Of a stretch of DNA of 20,323 bases, positions 7,142 through 14,006 are shown in pieces. The DNA is from an uncultured Ruminococcus sp. (GTDB lineage Bacteria > Bacillota_A > Clostridia > Oscillospirales > Acutalibacteraceae): contig CACYEJ010000113.1 in the NCBI GenBank assembly GCA_902773395.1, forward strand, positions 1-20,323. The letters are read 5' to 3'. A model generated the notes under the pieces. The model was not told where the DNA came from, made no database searches, and worked only from the letters and a program-made list of their open reading frames with translations. The translations under genes and the position numbers were made by a program. Positions within the stretch are counted from its first letter, which is position 1, and every line of letters starts with the position of its first letter.

Positions 7142-7597
7142 TTATTTTTCAGATAGTAATTTGCTGACCTCTTCCATAAAGGAGTTTATATCTTTAAACT
7201 GCCTGTAAACGGAGGCGAATCTTACATATGAAACCTCGTCAACCTTTTTAAGAGCATCCATAGCAAGCTCACCGATTGCTTTTGAGGATATTTCTCTTTC
7301 CATAGAATTCTGAATGGTATTGTCGATATCATCGGTTATTTTTTCGATTGTCTGAATTGATACGGGTCTTTTTTCACAGGCACGAAGAATTCCCGAAAAC
7401 AGCTTGTTTCTGTCAAAGGGTTCTCTTGACATATCATTTTTTACCACAATAATGGGAATATTTTCTATAGCCTCGTGAGTAGTAAATCTTTTGCCGCACT
7501 TAGTACATTCTCTTCTTCTCCGTATTCGTGCTCCACAATCAATCAAACGTGTATCTACAACCTTGCTTTCTTCATAACTACAGTAGGGACATTTCAT
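7142..7597 (-). CDS. nrdR: Transcriptional repressor NrdR
   Basis: Zinc- and ATP/dATP-binding repressor that controls ribonucleotide reductase genes in many bacteria. The 151-residue length is typical. The N-terminal zinc ribbon has C3, C6, C31 and C34 with the basic RIRRRREC segment that contacts DNA. An ATP-cone domain occupies roughly residues 48-138, including the VVKNDMSREPFDRNKL segment and YVRFASVYRQF near the end. The start is preceded by AAAGGAGG. It lies 79 bases downstream of prfB on the same strand and may share its promoter. No ribonucleotide reductase gene and no clear NrdR box is visible in the window. Confidence 0.97.
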   Translation of the reverse strand: MKCPYCSYEESKVVDTRLIDCGARIRRRRECTKCGKRFTTHEAIENIPIIVVKNDMSREPFDRNKLFSGILRACEKRPVSIQTIEKITDDIDNTIQNSMEREISSKAIGELAMDALKKVDEVSYVRFASVYRQFKDINSFMEEVSKLLSEK

Positions 7598-7676
7598 ATT
7601 GCTCAGCCTCCTTTATTTTGGAATGAATATATCAAGCATATTACTATTTAATAAAGTTATATTGGATTAAAATATA

Positions 7677-8804
7677 TTAGTTATCTCCGTTTTCCAGAGT
7701 ACCCTGGCTTTCCGCTTTGAGGTAGGCGTTAATAAATCCGTCAATATCACCGTCCATTACTGCTTGGATATTGGATGATTCGAATTTTGTTCGATGATCC
7801 TTTGCTAGCGTATAGGGCATAAATACATAAGAACGGATTTGACTGCCCCAAGTGATCTCTTTCTGAACACCTTTGATATCTTCTATCTTTTCGAGATGTT
7901 CCTTCTCCTTAATTTCGATGAGCTTGGAAATCAACATCTGCATGGCAATTTCCCTGTTCTGAAATTGGTTTCGTTCAATCTGCGAAGCCACTACAATACC
8001 AGTAGGAATGTGAGTAAGACGAACAGCCGAAGATGTCTTGTTGACCTTCTGACCGCCGGCACCGCTGGAACGATAAACATCCATTTGGATATCCTCCGCA
8101 GGAATAGTGATGTTTATGTCCTTTTCAATTTCCGGCATTACCTCAAGCGAAGCAAACGATGTCTGACGACGTCCGGAGCTGTCAAACGGGGAGATACGCA
8201 CCAAACGATGAACGCCTGCCTCGCTTTTCAAGTAGCCATATGCGTTTTCACCCTCAACGAGGATAACAGCACTTTTAAGTCCTGCGGTATCTCCATCGAG
8301 ATAGTCAATTGTTTTCACCTTAAAATTATGTCGTTCTGCCCATCTGCCGTACATTCTGTAGAGCATTTCAGCCCAATCCTGAGCCTCCGTACCGCCGCTG
8401 CCTGCGTGGAACGTGAGAATAGCATTATTTTTATCATATTCTCCTGTAAGCAGTGTGGAAAGTCTTTGAGCTTCAAGGTTCGATTTTACTTTCTCATATT
8501 CGTTTTGAGCTTCTTCAAGAATAGACTCGTCCTCTTCTTCATCGCCCAACTCAATAAGTGCAAGCGTATCTTCATAATCACTCACAAGCTGTTTGTAGTT
8601 TTCAACCTTATTTTTCAAATATCCTGTTCTCTGCAAGACCTTCTGTGAATTTTCCGTATCGTCCCAGAAGCCCGGCTCAGCAGCCTTGTATTCAAGCTGT
8701 TCGATTTCTGATTCACAGGCTTTTAGTCCCAGTGCATCAGCCAAATCGTCAATTTCAGGCTTGAGTTCTTCCAGAGCAAGCTTTAATTCTTCAAACTGTA
8801 CCAT
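7677..8804 (-). CDS. prfB: Peptide chain release factor 2
   Basis: Recognises UGA and UAA stop codons in the ribosomal A site and triggers peptide release. The 375-residue protein has the SPF stop-codon recognition tripeptide in RISPFDSSGR and the catalytic GGQ in SSGAGGQKVNKTSSAVRLTH. The N-terminus is an alpha-helical, acidic region. The reading frame is continuous from the ATG at 8804 through the region around codons 20-30 (LADALGLK), where many bacteria carry an in-frame UGA and a programmed +1 frameshift. This copy therefore lacks that autoregulation. The ribosome binding site GAGAGG precedes the ATG. It is divergent from the RING-like membrane protein gene. Confidence 0.97.
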   Translation of the reverse strand: MVQFEELKLALEELKPEIDDLADALGLKACESEIEQLEYKAAEPGFWDDTENSQKVLQRTGYLKNKVENYKQLVSDYEDTLALIELGDEEEDESILEEAQNEYEKVKSNLEAQRLSTLLTGEYDKNNAILTFHAGSGGTEAQDWAEMLYRMYGRWAERHNFKVKTIDYLDGDTAGLKSAVILVEGENAYGYLKSEAGVHRLVRISPFDSSGRRQTSFASLEVMPEIEKDINITIPAEDIQMDVYRSSGAGGQKVNKTSSAVRLTHIPTGIVVASQIERNQFQNREIAMQMLISKLIEIKEKEHLEKIEDIKGVQKEITWGSQIRSYVFMPYTLAKDHRTKFESSNIQAVMDGDIDGFINAYLKAESQGTLENGDN

Positions 8805-8839
8805 GTTTTATACCTCTCATTTTTGCGATATCTAATACT

Positions 8840-8868
8840 ATTATATTATGAAAAACAAAAAAAGTAAA
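8840..8868 (-). promoter_or_regulatory. Promoter of prfB (possibly prfB-nrdR)
   Basis: On the minus strand a -35 TTTACT (8868-8863), a 17-base spacer and a perfect -10 TATAAT (8845-8840). The transcription start would be near 8833, about 28 bases before the prfB start codon. Confidence 0.6.
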
Positions 8869-8930
8869 GCTAAATTTTATATTGTTTTCGCATGAAAAAC
8901 AAATGTATCTATTGTGTATAAAAATTAATT

Positions 8931-8971
8931 GCAGTTAATTACTGCTTTAGTCCTATTTATTAAAAAGCAGT
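8931..8971. repeat. Triple GCAGT/ACTGC element between divergent promoters
   Basis: GCAGT-TAATT-ACTGC (8931-8945) is a palindrome. Its right half extends to ACTGCTTT (8941-8948), which pairs with AAAGCAGT at 8964-8971. The middle arm can therefore pair with either neighbour. It ends 17 bases upstream of the -35 box at 8989, between the prfB promoter and the promoter for the gene at 9057. It may be an operator or chance AT-rich symmetry. Confidence 0.4.
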
Positions 8972-8988
8972 TAAATAAAAAATAAAAC

Positions 8989-9017
8989 TTGTAATCAAAT
9001 GAAAATTTTGGTATAAT
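8989..9017 (+). promoter_or_regulatory. Promoter of the RING/zinc-ribbon membrane protein gene
   Basis: A -35 TTGTAA (8989-8994), a 17-base spacer and an extended -10 TGgTATAAT (9009-9017). The predicted start near 9024 gives a leader of about 33 bases. Confidence 0.75.
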
Positions 9018-9056
9018 AATTAAAGTGTATTAACTATAATCAGTATAACCGAGGAC

Positions 9057-10211
9057 GTGATTAATATAGATTATCTTGGATTAAGGTGTGGTGTATGCGG
9101 CAAGGACTTTCAAGAGAACGATGATGTGGTTGTTTGTCCTGAATGTGGTACTCCATCACACAGAACATGCTATAAGGAAAACAAGGGTTGCCCCAATCTT
9201 GAAAAGCACGGTACAGATTTTGTTTTTGAAGGCTTTGACAAGATAAAGGAATCGGCTCGTGGAGTAAAAAATAATAAATCCGACTCGGCGGCAGATTCCA
9301 ACTCAGGAGAACTTCAGAATTCAGAAAAAGAAAAAACGGTTGAATACAATCCAGCGTTAAACGGTAACTTTCCTCGTGTATCGGTAAGGAAAGAGATACC
9401 CTGTCCGTATTGTGGAGAGATGAACAAATCAGAAGCAAACTACTGTAATAGATGCGGTGCAAAGTTTGCAAAGATTCAGCCTGTTCCGGTTTTGAATACT
9501 GACGGCAGCGGTCAAGCTCCCGGTCAGCCAAATACTTTTAACGTACCGACAGTTCCTCAAACGGCTGCTTTTGCTCCTGATCCTCTTGCAGGAATTCCGT
9601 CCGATGCTGTCTTTGAGGATAACGTAACCGCAGCAGATCTGGCAGGATTTGTGTCGATTAACACTCCATACTATATGAGGGCTTTTGATTTGCATAAGCG
9701 AAATAGGAAAAAATTTAATCTTTCAGCTTGTGTCTTTTCGGGAATTTGGTTTCTGTATAGAAAGCTCTATAAAATAGGTTCACTTATTTTCTCAATCGAG
9801 ATGCTCTTATATGCAATCCGATTCTATGTTCAGCAGCGTTACAGCGTTGGCATTATGAACACGCTGATGACAAGTGTAGGCTTAGATCCTGATAAAATTA
9901 CAAAAATTACTTTTGAACAGTATATGAAAATGTCGGATACTTTAATGAATATGCCTGTAAATGATCAGCTTATGTTTATGATACCGAGCGTATTGTTCTT
10001 TTTACAGATTGTGTTAATGATAGTATGCGGAATTGTGGCTAATAAGCTTTATTACCGGCATTGTATAAAACGTGTTCAGTCAATCAAACAAATGGCGAAG
10101 GAAGAATCTCTCGATAAGAGTGAAACAGCACAAGCATTGTATCTTGGAGGCGGAGTGAATCCGTTTGTTGCCGGAGCGTTTAGCTTGTTATACTTGATTC
10201 TGTTTAGATGA
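9057..10211 (+). CDS. Membrane protein with prokaryotic RING-type finger, zinc ribbon and DUF2628-like C-terminus
   Basis: A 384-residue protein of unknown function. The N-terminal treble-clef finger resembles the prokaryotic RING family 1: C11, C14, C27, C30, H35, C38 and C45. A low-complexity linker follows, then a zinc ribbon with C116, C119, C130 and C133, and a Pro/Ala-rich linker. The C-terminal half has a DUF2628-like segment (FNLSACVFSGIWFLYRKLY) and hydrophobic stretches at about 223-260, 303-328 and 367-383, so the zinc modules are probably cytoplasmic and membrane-tethered. The start is uncertain: GTG 9057 is the only standard start in frame after the stop at 9021, but its GAGG is only two bases away. 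It has its own promoter and a divergent neighbour (prfB). No ubiquitin-like partner gene is nearby. Domain calls are by eye. Confidence 0.85.
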   Translation: MINIDYLGLRCGVCGKDFQENDDVVVCPECGTPSHRTCYKENKGCPNLEKHGTDFVFEGFDKIKESARGVKNNKSDSAADSNSGELQNSEKEKTVEYNPALNGNFPRVSVRKEIPCPYCGEMNKSEANYCNRCGAKFAKIQPVPVLNTDGSGQAPGQPNTFNVPTVPQTAAFAPDPLAGIPSDAVFEDNVTAADLAGFVSINTPYYMRAFDLHKRNRKKFNLSACVFSGIWFLYRKLYKIGSLIFSIEMLLYAIRFYVQQRYSVGIMNTLMTSVGLDPDKITKITFEQYMKMSDTLMNMPVNDQLMFMIPSVLFFLQIVLMIVCGIVANKLYYRHCIKRVQSIKQMAKEESLDKSETAQALYLGGGVNPFVAGAFSLLYLILFR

Positions 10212-10219
10212 TATACTCG

Positions 10220-10241
10220 AAATCTAAAAGTGCTAGATTTT
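10220..10241 (+). terminator. Weak AT-rich hairpin after the RING-like gene
   Basis: AAATCTA (10220-10226) pairs with TAGATTT (10234-10240), with a 7-base loop and only a short TTAAAT tail. It lies 9 bases after the stop codon. It may be a poor terminator; the stem is AT-rich. Confidence 0.35.
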
Positions 10242-10284
10242 AAATGATTGTGAGTAATATTGCAGAGATTCGAATTTTTAATGT

Positions 10285-10313
10285 CTTATTCATCAAGTAA
10301 TTGATGATAGAAT
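10285..10313 (+). promoter_or_regulatory. Possible galU promoter with overlapping palindrome
   Basis: An extended -10-like TGaTAGAAT lies at 10305-10313 with no convincing -35 box. CATCAA-GTAA-TTGATG (10291-10306), a 6-bp palindrome, abuts it in the spacer position. A second hairpin, AAATCAG/CTGATTT (10386-10392 with 10401-10407), lies in the leader just upstream of the ribosome binding site. Confidence 0.3.
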
Positions 10314-10436
10314 ATAAAGAAGTAAGGAAATATTTTAGAAATCCGTAATCGTAATTCACAAATAATGAAGCAGCGGTTGTGGGATAAATCAGATTTTTAG
10401 CTGATTTCACGTATTCAAAGAAGGAGAGTTTATTTT

Positions 10437-11309
10437 ATGAAAATTAGAAAGGCTGTTATCCCAGCAGCGGGACTAGGCACAAGAGTACTTCCGGCTACTA
10501 AGGCAATGCCTAAGGAGATGCTTCCGATTGTAGACAAGCCGGCAATTCAGTATATTGTTGAAGAGGCAGTGAAGTCGGGAATCACAGATATCCTTATTAT
10601 CACGAACCGTGGAAAAGGTCTTATTGAGGACCACTTCGACAGAGCGCCTGAGCTTGAATATGCACTTAGCTCCAGAGGAAAGACGGACGTCTATGATGAG
10701 GTTGTTGAAATTTCAAAGCTTGCAAAGATTTACTTTGTCCGTCAGAAGGAAACAAAGGGACTTGGTCATGCAATCAGCTGTGCCAGAGATTTTGTAGGCA
10801 ATGAGCCTTTTGCAGTACTCTACGGCGATGATGTAATTATGGGTGAAGAGCCAGTCTGCGGTCAGCTTGTTAAGGCTTATGAGGAATTTGGTCTTGGTGT
10901 TCTTGGCATCAAAAAGGTTTCTGAGTCCGATATCAGTAAGTACAGTTCTCTTAAAGTTGAGAATATCAGGGACAATATCTTCAAATGCACCGATATGGTT
11001 GAGAAGCCGCAGACTCCGGAAGAGGTTCTTTCGCTCTATTCAATTCTTGGAAGATGTATTCTTCCTCCAGAGATTTTTGATATACTTGATAACACCGCTC
11101 CCGGTGCAGGCGGAGAAATTCAGCTTACAGATGCTATGAGAGAGCTTGCTGTAACAAAGGGTATGTCTGCTGTTGAATATACCGGTATCAGATACGACAT
11201 GGGAAATAAGCTTGGCATTATGAAAGCTACTGTTGAAACAGCTTTAAAGCATAAGGAAATTGGCGAGGACTTTAAGGCTTATTTAAAGGAATATGTGAAA
11301 ACACTTTAA
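10437..11309 (+). CDS. galU: UTP-glucose-1-phosphate uridylyltransferase
   Basis: Makes UDP-glucose from UTP and glucose-1-phosphate, for cell-surface glycans, glycolipids and galactose metabolism. The 290-residue protein has the nucleotidyltransferase signature AAGLGTR (10-16) followed by LPATKAMPKEMLPIVDKP, a catalytic-site LYGDD, and the VEKP and GAGGEIQLTDA motifs of bacterial GalU. Length is typical. The start is supported by AAGGAG at 10421-10426, ten bases upstream. It appears to be a single-gene unit: the preceding gene ends 225 bases before it, and a hairpin follows its stop. Neighbours do not indicate a specific polysaccharide pathway. Confidence 0.97.
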   Translation: MKIRKAVIPAAGLGTRVLPATKAMPKEMLPIVDKPAIQYIVEEAVKSGITDILIITNRGKGLIEDHFDRAPELEYALSSRGKTDVYDEVVEISKLAKIYFVRQKETKGLGHAISCARDFVGNEPFAVLYGDDVIMGEEPVCGQLVKAYEEFGLGVLGIKKVSESDISKYSSLKVENIRDNIFKCTDMVEKPQTPEEVLSLYSILGRCILPPEIFDILDNTAPGAGGEIQLTDAMRELAVTKGMSAVEYTGIRYDMGNKLGIMKATVETALKHKEIGEDFKAYLKEYVKTL

Positions 11310-11325
11310 TTTAATATGTTATGAA

Positions 11326-11364
11326 AAGAGTTCTGTATATCATTGATGTGCAGGACTTTTAGTT
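11326..11364 (+). terminator. Intrinsic terminator of galU
   Basis: AAGAGTTCTG (11326-11335) pairs with CAGGACTTTT (11351-11360), with two G-U pairs and a 15-base loop, followed by AGTTTG. It lies 16 bases after the galU stop. The long loop and G-U pairs make it moderate rather than strong. Confidence 0.55.
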
Positions 11365-11382
11365 TGATACAAAAAATTATTA

Positions 11383-11412
11383 TTGACTATTCACAATTTA
11401 TTAATATATAAT
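11383..11412 (+). promoter_or_regulatory. Upstream tandem promoter P1 in the galU-UPF0237 gap
   Basis: TTGACT (11383-11388), an 18-base spacer and TATAAT (11407-11412). The box TTGACTATT recurs 44 bases later in P2. Confidence 0.7.
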
Positions 11413-11426
11413 TATTGAATTTTAGC

Positions 11427-11455
11427 TTGACTATTTAAATAAGGCGTACTATAAT
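11427..11455 (+). promoter_or_regulatory. Downstream tandem promoter P2 in the galU-UPF0237 gap
   Basis: TTGACT (11427-11432), an ideal 17-base spacer and a perfect TATAAT (11450-11455). The transcription start is expected near 11462, only about 18 bases before a terminator hairpin and not followed by a gene for 300 bases. Confidence 0.8.
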
Positions 11456-11461
11456 AAACAC

Positions 11462-11522
11462 AACAAATTAAACATTTTGAAGAACGGCGGATTAGTATCT
11501 GTTCGTTCTTTTTGCTTTTTTA
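11462..11522 (+). ncRNA. Candidate very short RNA between tandem promoters and a terminator
   Basis: P2 should start an RNA near 11462 and the hairpin at 11480-11510 should end it near 11520, giving about 55-60 bases; P1 would give about 100. No ATG-initiated peptide with a ribosome binding site is visible inside. The next gene has its own promoter at 11695, so this is either a small RNA or a short abortive leader. I do not recognise it as any known RNA family. Confidence 0.45.
11480..11522 (+). terminator. Strong intrinsic terminator downstream of the tandem promoters
   Basis: AAGAACG (11480-11486) and GCGGAT (11487-11492) pair with ATCTGT (11497-11502) and CGTTCTT (11504-11510): 13 bp with two G-U pairs, a one-base bulge and a TAGT loop. 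A long T-rich tail (TTTGCTTTTTT) follows. Confidence 0.88.
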
Positions 11523-11694
11523 TAAAGATTATACTCAAAACATATTGTTTGTGTGATAAATACTTTATTAGATTTTTTCCAACATAGTATTTGTGAAAAT
11601 AAGAGAAATTAACATTTGGGCTTGTCAAATCTGCATTTAATAAAAATGATTGTGTTTAAATTTCCTTTCGTTAGATATTTTGTTGAAAATTAGA

Positions 11695-11723
11695 TTGACT
11701 TTTATCCTTAAAAAGCTTACAAT
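11695..11723 (+). promoter_or_regulatory. Promoter of the UPF0237-UPF0210 operon
   Basis: TTGACT (11695-11700), a 17-base spacer and TACAAT (11718-11723). The predicted start near 11730 leaves a 35-base leader containing GGAGG at 11751-11755. Confidence 0.8.
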
Positions 11724-11764
11724 GTAATGTGATAATTGTTATTTTTTTTCGGAGGGATAGTTTT

Positions 11765-12034
11765 ATGAAAGCTGTAATAACAGTAATAGGTAAGGATACT
11801 GTCGGAATATTGGCGGGAATTTCGGGCGAATGTGCAAAGAAAGGAGCTAACGTAATTGAGGTGACGCAGTCCGTAATGCAGGATATGTTCGCAATGATTA
11901 TGATGGTGGATATTACGAAATGTACAGTGCCGTTCAAGGAGCTTTCGGAGTCATTGAAGAGCATAGGCGAGGAGCTTGGCGTTAAGGTTCACGTAACACA
12001 TGAGGAGCTTTTTAATACAATGTATAGAGTATAA
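11765..12034 (+). CDS. UPF0237 family ACT-domain protein
   Basis: An 89-residue single ACT domain, a fold that usually binds amino acids or other small ligands and acts as a regulatory module. The sequence runs MKAVITVIGKDTVGILAGIS, then NVIEVTQSVMQDMFAMIMMVD, matching the conserved UPF0237 pattern over its full length. ATG 11765 is chosen because GGAGG lies 9 bases upstream and it gives the family N-terminus; an earlier in-frame ATG at 11729 sits at the predicted transcription start. It is 15 bases upstream of the UPF0210 gene. These two families are commonly adjacent, so a ligand-sensing role for the partner is likely but unproven. Confidence 0.93.
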   Translation: MKAVITVIGKDTVGILAGISGECAKKGANVIEVTQSVMQDMFAMIMMVDITKCTVPFKELSESLKSIGEELGVKVHVTHEELFNTMYRV

Positions 12035-12049
12035 TTTGAGGAGTAAGAT

Positions 12050-13408
12050 ATGATTAATACGAATGACATTCTTGAAACCATTAATATGATTGAAAATGAG
12101 AACTTTGACGTAAGAACTATTACAATGGGTATCTCATTGCTAGATTGTATTGACGATAATATAGACAAGGCATGCGACAAGGTTTACGATAAGATTTGCC
12201 GCTATGCGGGCGAGCTTGTAAAAACAGGTGAGGATATCAGCATTGACTACGGAATTCCTATTATTCACAAAAGAATCTCGGTCACACCTATAGCTATGGT
12301 AGCTTCGGCTTGTCAAGCAAGAAAGACGGTAAAATTTGCTAAAACGCTTGACCGTGCCGCAAAGGAAGTCGGCGTGAACTTTATTGGCGGTTATACAGCG
12401 CTCTGTCATAAGGGATTTTCCGCCGGTGACTATGCGTTGATTGAGAGTATTCCTGAAGCGTTGGCAACTACGGAACGTGTATGCTCGTCTGTAAATATTG
12501 GTTCTACAAAAGCAGGCATAAACATGGACGCTGTTGCAAAAATGGGAAGAATTATTCGTCAGACGGCTGAGCTTACTGCCGACAGAGATTGTATCGGTGC
12601 GGCTAAGCTTGTTGTATTTTGCAATGCTCCTGAGGATAACCCGTTTATGGCTGGTGCGTTTCACGGAACAGGTGAGCCGGATTGCGTTATAAATGTCGGA
12701 GTTTCCGGTCCTGGTGTAGTTCGTGCGGCTCTTGCAAAATCTCCTGATTGTGATATCACCGAGGTTGCCAATATAGTAAAGAAGACCGCTTTCAAAATTA
12801 CAAGAGTAGGTCAGCTTGTGGCACAGGAGGCTTCAAAAAGACTTTGTGTTCCATTTGGCATTGTTGATCTATCTCTTGCACCGACTCCGGCAATCGGTGA
12901 CTCGGTTGCCCATATTTTGGAGGAAATGGGTCTTGAAACCTGTGGTGCTTATGGTACAACCGCTTGTCTTGCACTGCTAAACGATGCTGTTAAAAAGGGC
13001 GGAGTTATGGCAAGCTCACACGTTGGAGGACTTTCGGGTGCGTTTATTCCCGTTACAGAGGACGCCGGAATGATTGCTGCTGCCGAAAAAGGCTGCTTAA
13101 CGCTGACAAAGCTTGAAGCAATGACGGCTGTTTGCTCGGTAGGTCTTGACATGATAAATATTCCAGGTGACACACCGGCGGAGGTTATCTCCGGTATTAT
13201 TGCCGATGAAGCTGCAATTGGTATGGTTAATTCGAAAACAACAGCCGTAAGACTAATTCCTGCAATTGGAAAGAAAGCCGGCGAATACTTGAATTTTGGC
13301 GGATTGCTTGGCGGTGGTCCTGTTATGGAGGTAAACATGAGTTCTCCGGCAAAATTCATTAATCGAGGCGGACGTATTCCAGCACCAATTCAGAGTTTGA
13401 AAAATTAA
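12050..13408 (+). CDS. UPF0210 (DUF711) family protein
   Basis: A 452-residue protein, the normal length for the UPF0210/DUF711 family, which I recall as having a fold related to pyruvate formate-lyase-type barrels but no established reaction. It matches the family from start to end, including [15 protein letters not shown] near the N-terminus, [15 protein letters not shown], the [17 protein letters not shown] segment and the Gly-rich [10 protein letters not shown] close to the C-terminus. GAGGAG precedes the ATG. It is translated just after the UPF0237 ACT protein and most likely works with it. I do not assign a substrate. Confidence 0.93.
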   Translation: MINTNDILETINMIENENFDVRTITMGISLLDCIDDNIDKACDKVYDKICRYAGELVKTGEDISIDYGIPIIHKRISVTPIAMVASACQARKTVKFAKTLDRAAKEVGVNFIGGYTALCHKGFSAGDYALIESIPEALATTERVCSSVNIGSTKAGINMDAVAKMGRIIRQTAELTADRDCIGAAKLVVFCNAPEDNPFMAGAFHGTGEPDCVINVGVSGPGVVRAALAKSPDCDITEVANIVKKTAFKITRVGQLVAQEASKRLCVPFGIVDLSLAPTPAIGDSVAHILEEMGLETCGAYGTTACLALLNDAVKKGGVMASSHVGGLSGAFIPVTEDAGMIAAAEKGCLTLTKLEAMTAVCSVGLDMINIPGDTPAEVISGIIADEAAIGMVNSKTTAVRLIPAIGKKAGEYLNFGGLLGGGPVMEVNMSSPAKFINRGGRIPAPIQSLKN

Positions 13409-13634
13409 TTTTTCTATATTTTATTATTATGAAATTCAATACTTGCGATATCTGAAAATAATTTAATATATAATCATATGTTATCGAGAATAATAATAAA
13501 AACACAGTATGCAATTTTTGAAAGACTCTAATTTTGATAATTGTAGATGTGTTGACTTTTATCAGATTATAGACTTGGACTTTTGCATTATTTAAAAATT
13601 ATCATTATCGCATCAGAAAAGGAGGCGAATATAA

Positions 13635-13952
13635 TTGGACGATATTATTAGTAAAATTTTACAGATGGACGAAACTGCCCGAAAAATGGAAGACGAGGCT
13701 AATGCCGAAAAAATCGCTTCCAGAGAAGAGGTCAAGAAAAAGCGTCAGGAGGTTTACGAGGAGTATCTCGAAAGTGCGAGAACTCACGTTGAGGAGTATA
13801 AAAAAACTGCCAAAAAGGCTTCCGATGAAAACTGGAAAAAGACCGAGAAGTATTACAGTGATGTTTCAAAATCCCTAGATAAGAAATTCAAGGACCATAA
13901 AGATAAATGGGTCAATGATATTGTCAACGGTGTATTAAGATATAACAACTGA
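13635..13952 (+). CDS. V-type ATPase peripheral-stalk-like subunit (G/H-type coiled coil)
   Basis: A 105-residue, highly charged helical protein rich in Lys and Glu with heptad-like spacing, suggesting one long coiled coil. At the head of a V-type ATPase operon this fits the small peripheral-stalk subunit (E. hirae NtpF, Thermus G), which pairs with subunit E to hold the catalytic head against the membrane sector. Sequence identity in this family is low, so assignment rests on position, length and composition. It starts at TTG 13635 with GGAGG at 13621-13625, nine bases upstream; the first residues read MDDIISKIL. I could not settle on a promoter in the 226 bases upstream, although a TATAAT is present at 13469-13474. 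Confidence 0.75.
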   Translation: MDDIISKILQMDETARKMEDEANAEKIASREEVKKKRQEVYEEYLESARTHVEEYKKTAKKASDENWKKTEKYYSDVSKSLDKKFKDHKDKWVNDIVNGVLRYNN

Positions 13953-14006
13953 GTGGCTTGTTATCATTGAATTTTGAAACATGAAACGGAGGCGGCAGAA
14001 TAAGAT

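Larger units (their letters stand above)
11310..11764. other. 455-base intergenic region with terminators and three promoters
   Basis: No credible coding sequence was found on either strand. The region holds, in order, the galU terminator, two tandem promoters, a strong hairpin with T-run, about 170 bases of featureless AT-rich DNA (11523-11694), and the promoter and ribosome binding site of the UPF0237 gene. Confidence 0.8.

Noticed and set aside
7839..8648. A 269-codon open frame on the plus strand inside prfB
   Set aside because: It is antisense to a certain gene, has no ribosome binding site or recognisable domain, and its composition looks like a frame shadow.
13399..13414. Palindrome GAAAAATTAATTTTTC at the end of the UPF0210 gene as a terminator
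   Set aside because: It is all A/T apart from the ends, has no room for a loop without losing pairs, and overlaps the stop codon.
13552..13563. TTGACTTTTATC, a 12-base match to the promoter at 11695, as the V-ATPase promoter
   Set aside because: No -10-like hexamer lies 16-18 bases downstream; the match is probably chance in AT-rich DNA.
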